Below, piece by piece: positions 12,102 to 12,166 of a DNA stretch of 12,166 nt. Both the position numbers and the translations under genes were made by a program. Under the pieces are notes generated by a model that did not search any database, was not told where the DNA came from, and saw only the letters and a program-made list of their open reading frames with translations. How positions within the stretch are numbered: the first letter of the stretch is position 1; every line of letters begins with the position of its first letter. This DNA comes from an uncultured bacterium (GTDB taxonomy: Bacteria > Planctomycetota > Phycisphaerae > Phycisphaerales > SM1A02). The stretch spans positions 1 through 12,166 of the forward strand of contig CAIPQY010000317.1 in assembly GCA_903867275.1 (NCBI GenBank), given 5' to 3'.

Positions 12102-12166
12102 TGACGGCCTCGGGGCGTGCATTACGTTTATGACAGGGAGACCCCAGCCGAGCGGATGTTCTGCCG

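Larger units (their letters stand above)
11904..12166. mobile_element. Putative end of an integrated element (continues beyond the window)
   Basis: Everything to the right of the tRNA remnant is unrelated to tRNA and has no convincing complete gene. Because the remnant keeps its terminator and the housekeeping genes on its left, the left side is the old chromosome and the element lies on the right. This 263-bp stretch is dense in repeats: an 11-bp perfect tandem repeat, a 7-bp inverted repeat and a two-step hairpin. A minus-strand frame is open from the window edge to a TGA at 11994-11992 (57 codons, Ser/Arg/Pro-rich) and could be the tail of a gene. A plus-strand ATG at 12130 opens 12 codons to the edge. 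No integrase domain is visible, so the element class is unknown. Confidence 0.45.

Noticed and set aside
11700..12122. Minus-strand frame reading through the tRNA remnant (140 codons)
   Set aside because: Its second half is translated tRNA and palindrome sequence, and the rest is Arg-rich without a domain. It is likely non-coding.
11904..12166. Group I intron interrupting the tRNA anticodon arm
   Set aside because: No 5' tRNA half is found upstream on the minus strand, the continuous match includes GA before the loop, and I see no P7/S-element-like sequence.
1..12166. CRISPR arrays, rRNA genes, insertion sequences
   Set aside because: No regularly spaced repeats, rRNA signature stretches, transposase motifs or paired terminal repeats were seen.

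Overview
The window is high-GC bacterial DNA, mostly single-copy housekeeping genes, and most likely from a planctomycete (Phycisphaerae-like). The lineage call is an inference. It rests on an ECF sigma factor of the Planctomycetes/Acidobacteria type overlapping a Ser/Thr kinase gene with the matching N-terminal helical segment, on a DksA/TraR-like protein that has lost most zinc cysteines behind a Lys/Pro/Ala-rich tail, on a long Thermus/Rickettsia-type isocitrate dehydrogenase, and on many GTG starts.

Layout, left to right. An unrecognised ORF (9-335, possibly cut by the edge) is followed by an ABC exporter pair, ATPase (445-1401) and ABC-2 permease (1398-2501), joined by an ATGA overlap. 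proC (minus, 3303-2509) converges on the permease and is divergent from accA (3390-4361). A 246-bp leader region with a sigma-70-like promoter precedes the ECF sigma gene (4608-5174), which overlaps a soluble Ser/Thr kinase gene (5171-6229). An unrecognised minus-strand gene (6821-6300) converges on the kinase. A 383-bp gene-free stretch (6822-7204) holds an inverted repeat, a row of stem-loops ending in a strong intrinsic terminator (candidate small RNA), and then a TTGACT-N17-GATAAT promoter for the DksA-like gene (7205-8074). That gene overlaps lspA (8071-8763) by 4 bp. truB (minus, 9397-8696) overlaps the 3' end of lspA by 68 bp in antisense. A DUF4149-like membrane protein (9494-10084) is divergent from truB. 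icd (10136-11602) and a 66-aa CxxC protein (11602-11802) follow.

The right edge is the most notable part. On the minus strand, 11903-11860 is the 3' half of a tRNA-Pro(GGG), from the anticodon stem to the discriminator base, followed by a palindromic terminator. The 5' half of the tRNA is absent. Unrelated DNA (11904-12166) with an 11-bp tandem repeat and several inverted repeats abuts it. This is the expected scar of a tyrosine-recombinase element integrated into a tRNA gene. The left side would be the chromosomal flank, and the element would begin near 11904 and run off the window. No integrase is visible here.

Regulation visible in sequence: several genes have a TAnnnT box ending 8-9 nt before the start codon and no Shine-Dalgarno sequence, which suggests leaderless transcripts. 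Others (sigma factor, kinase, icd) have clear ribosome-binding sites.
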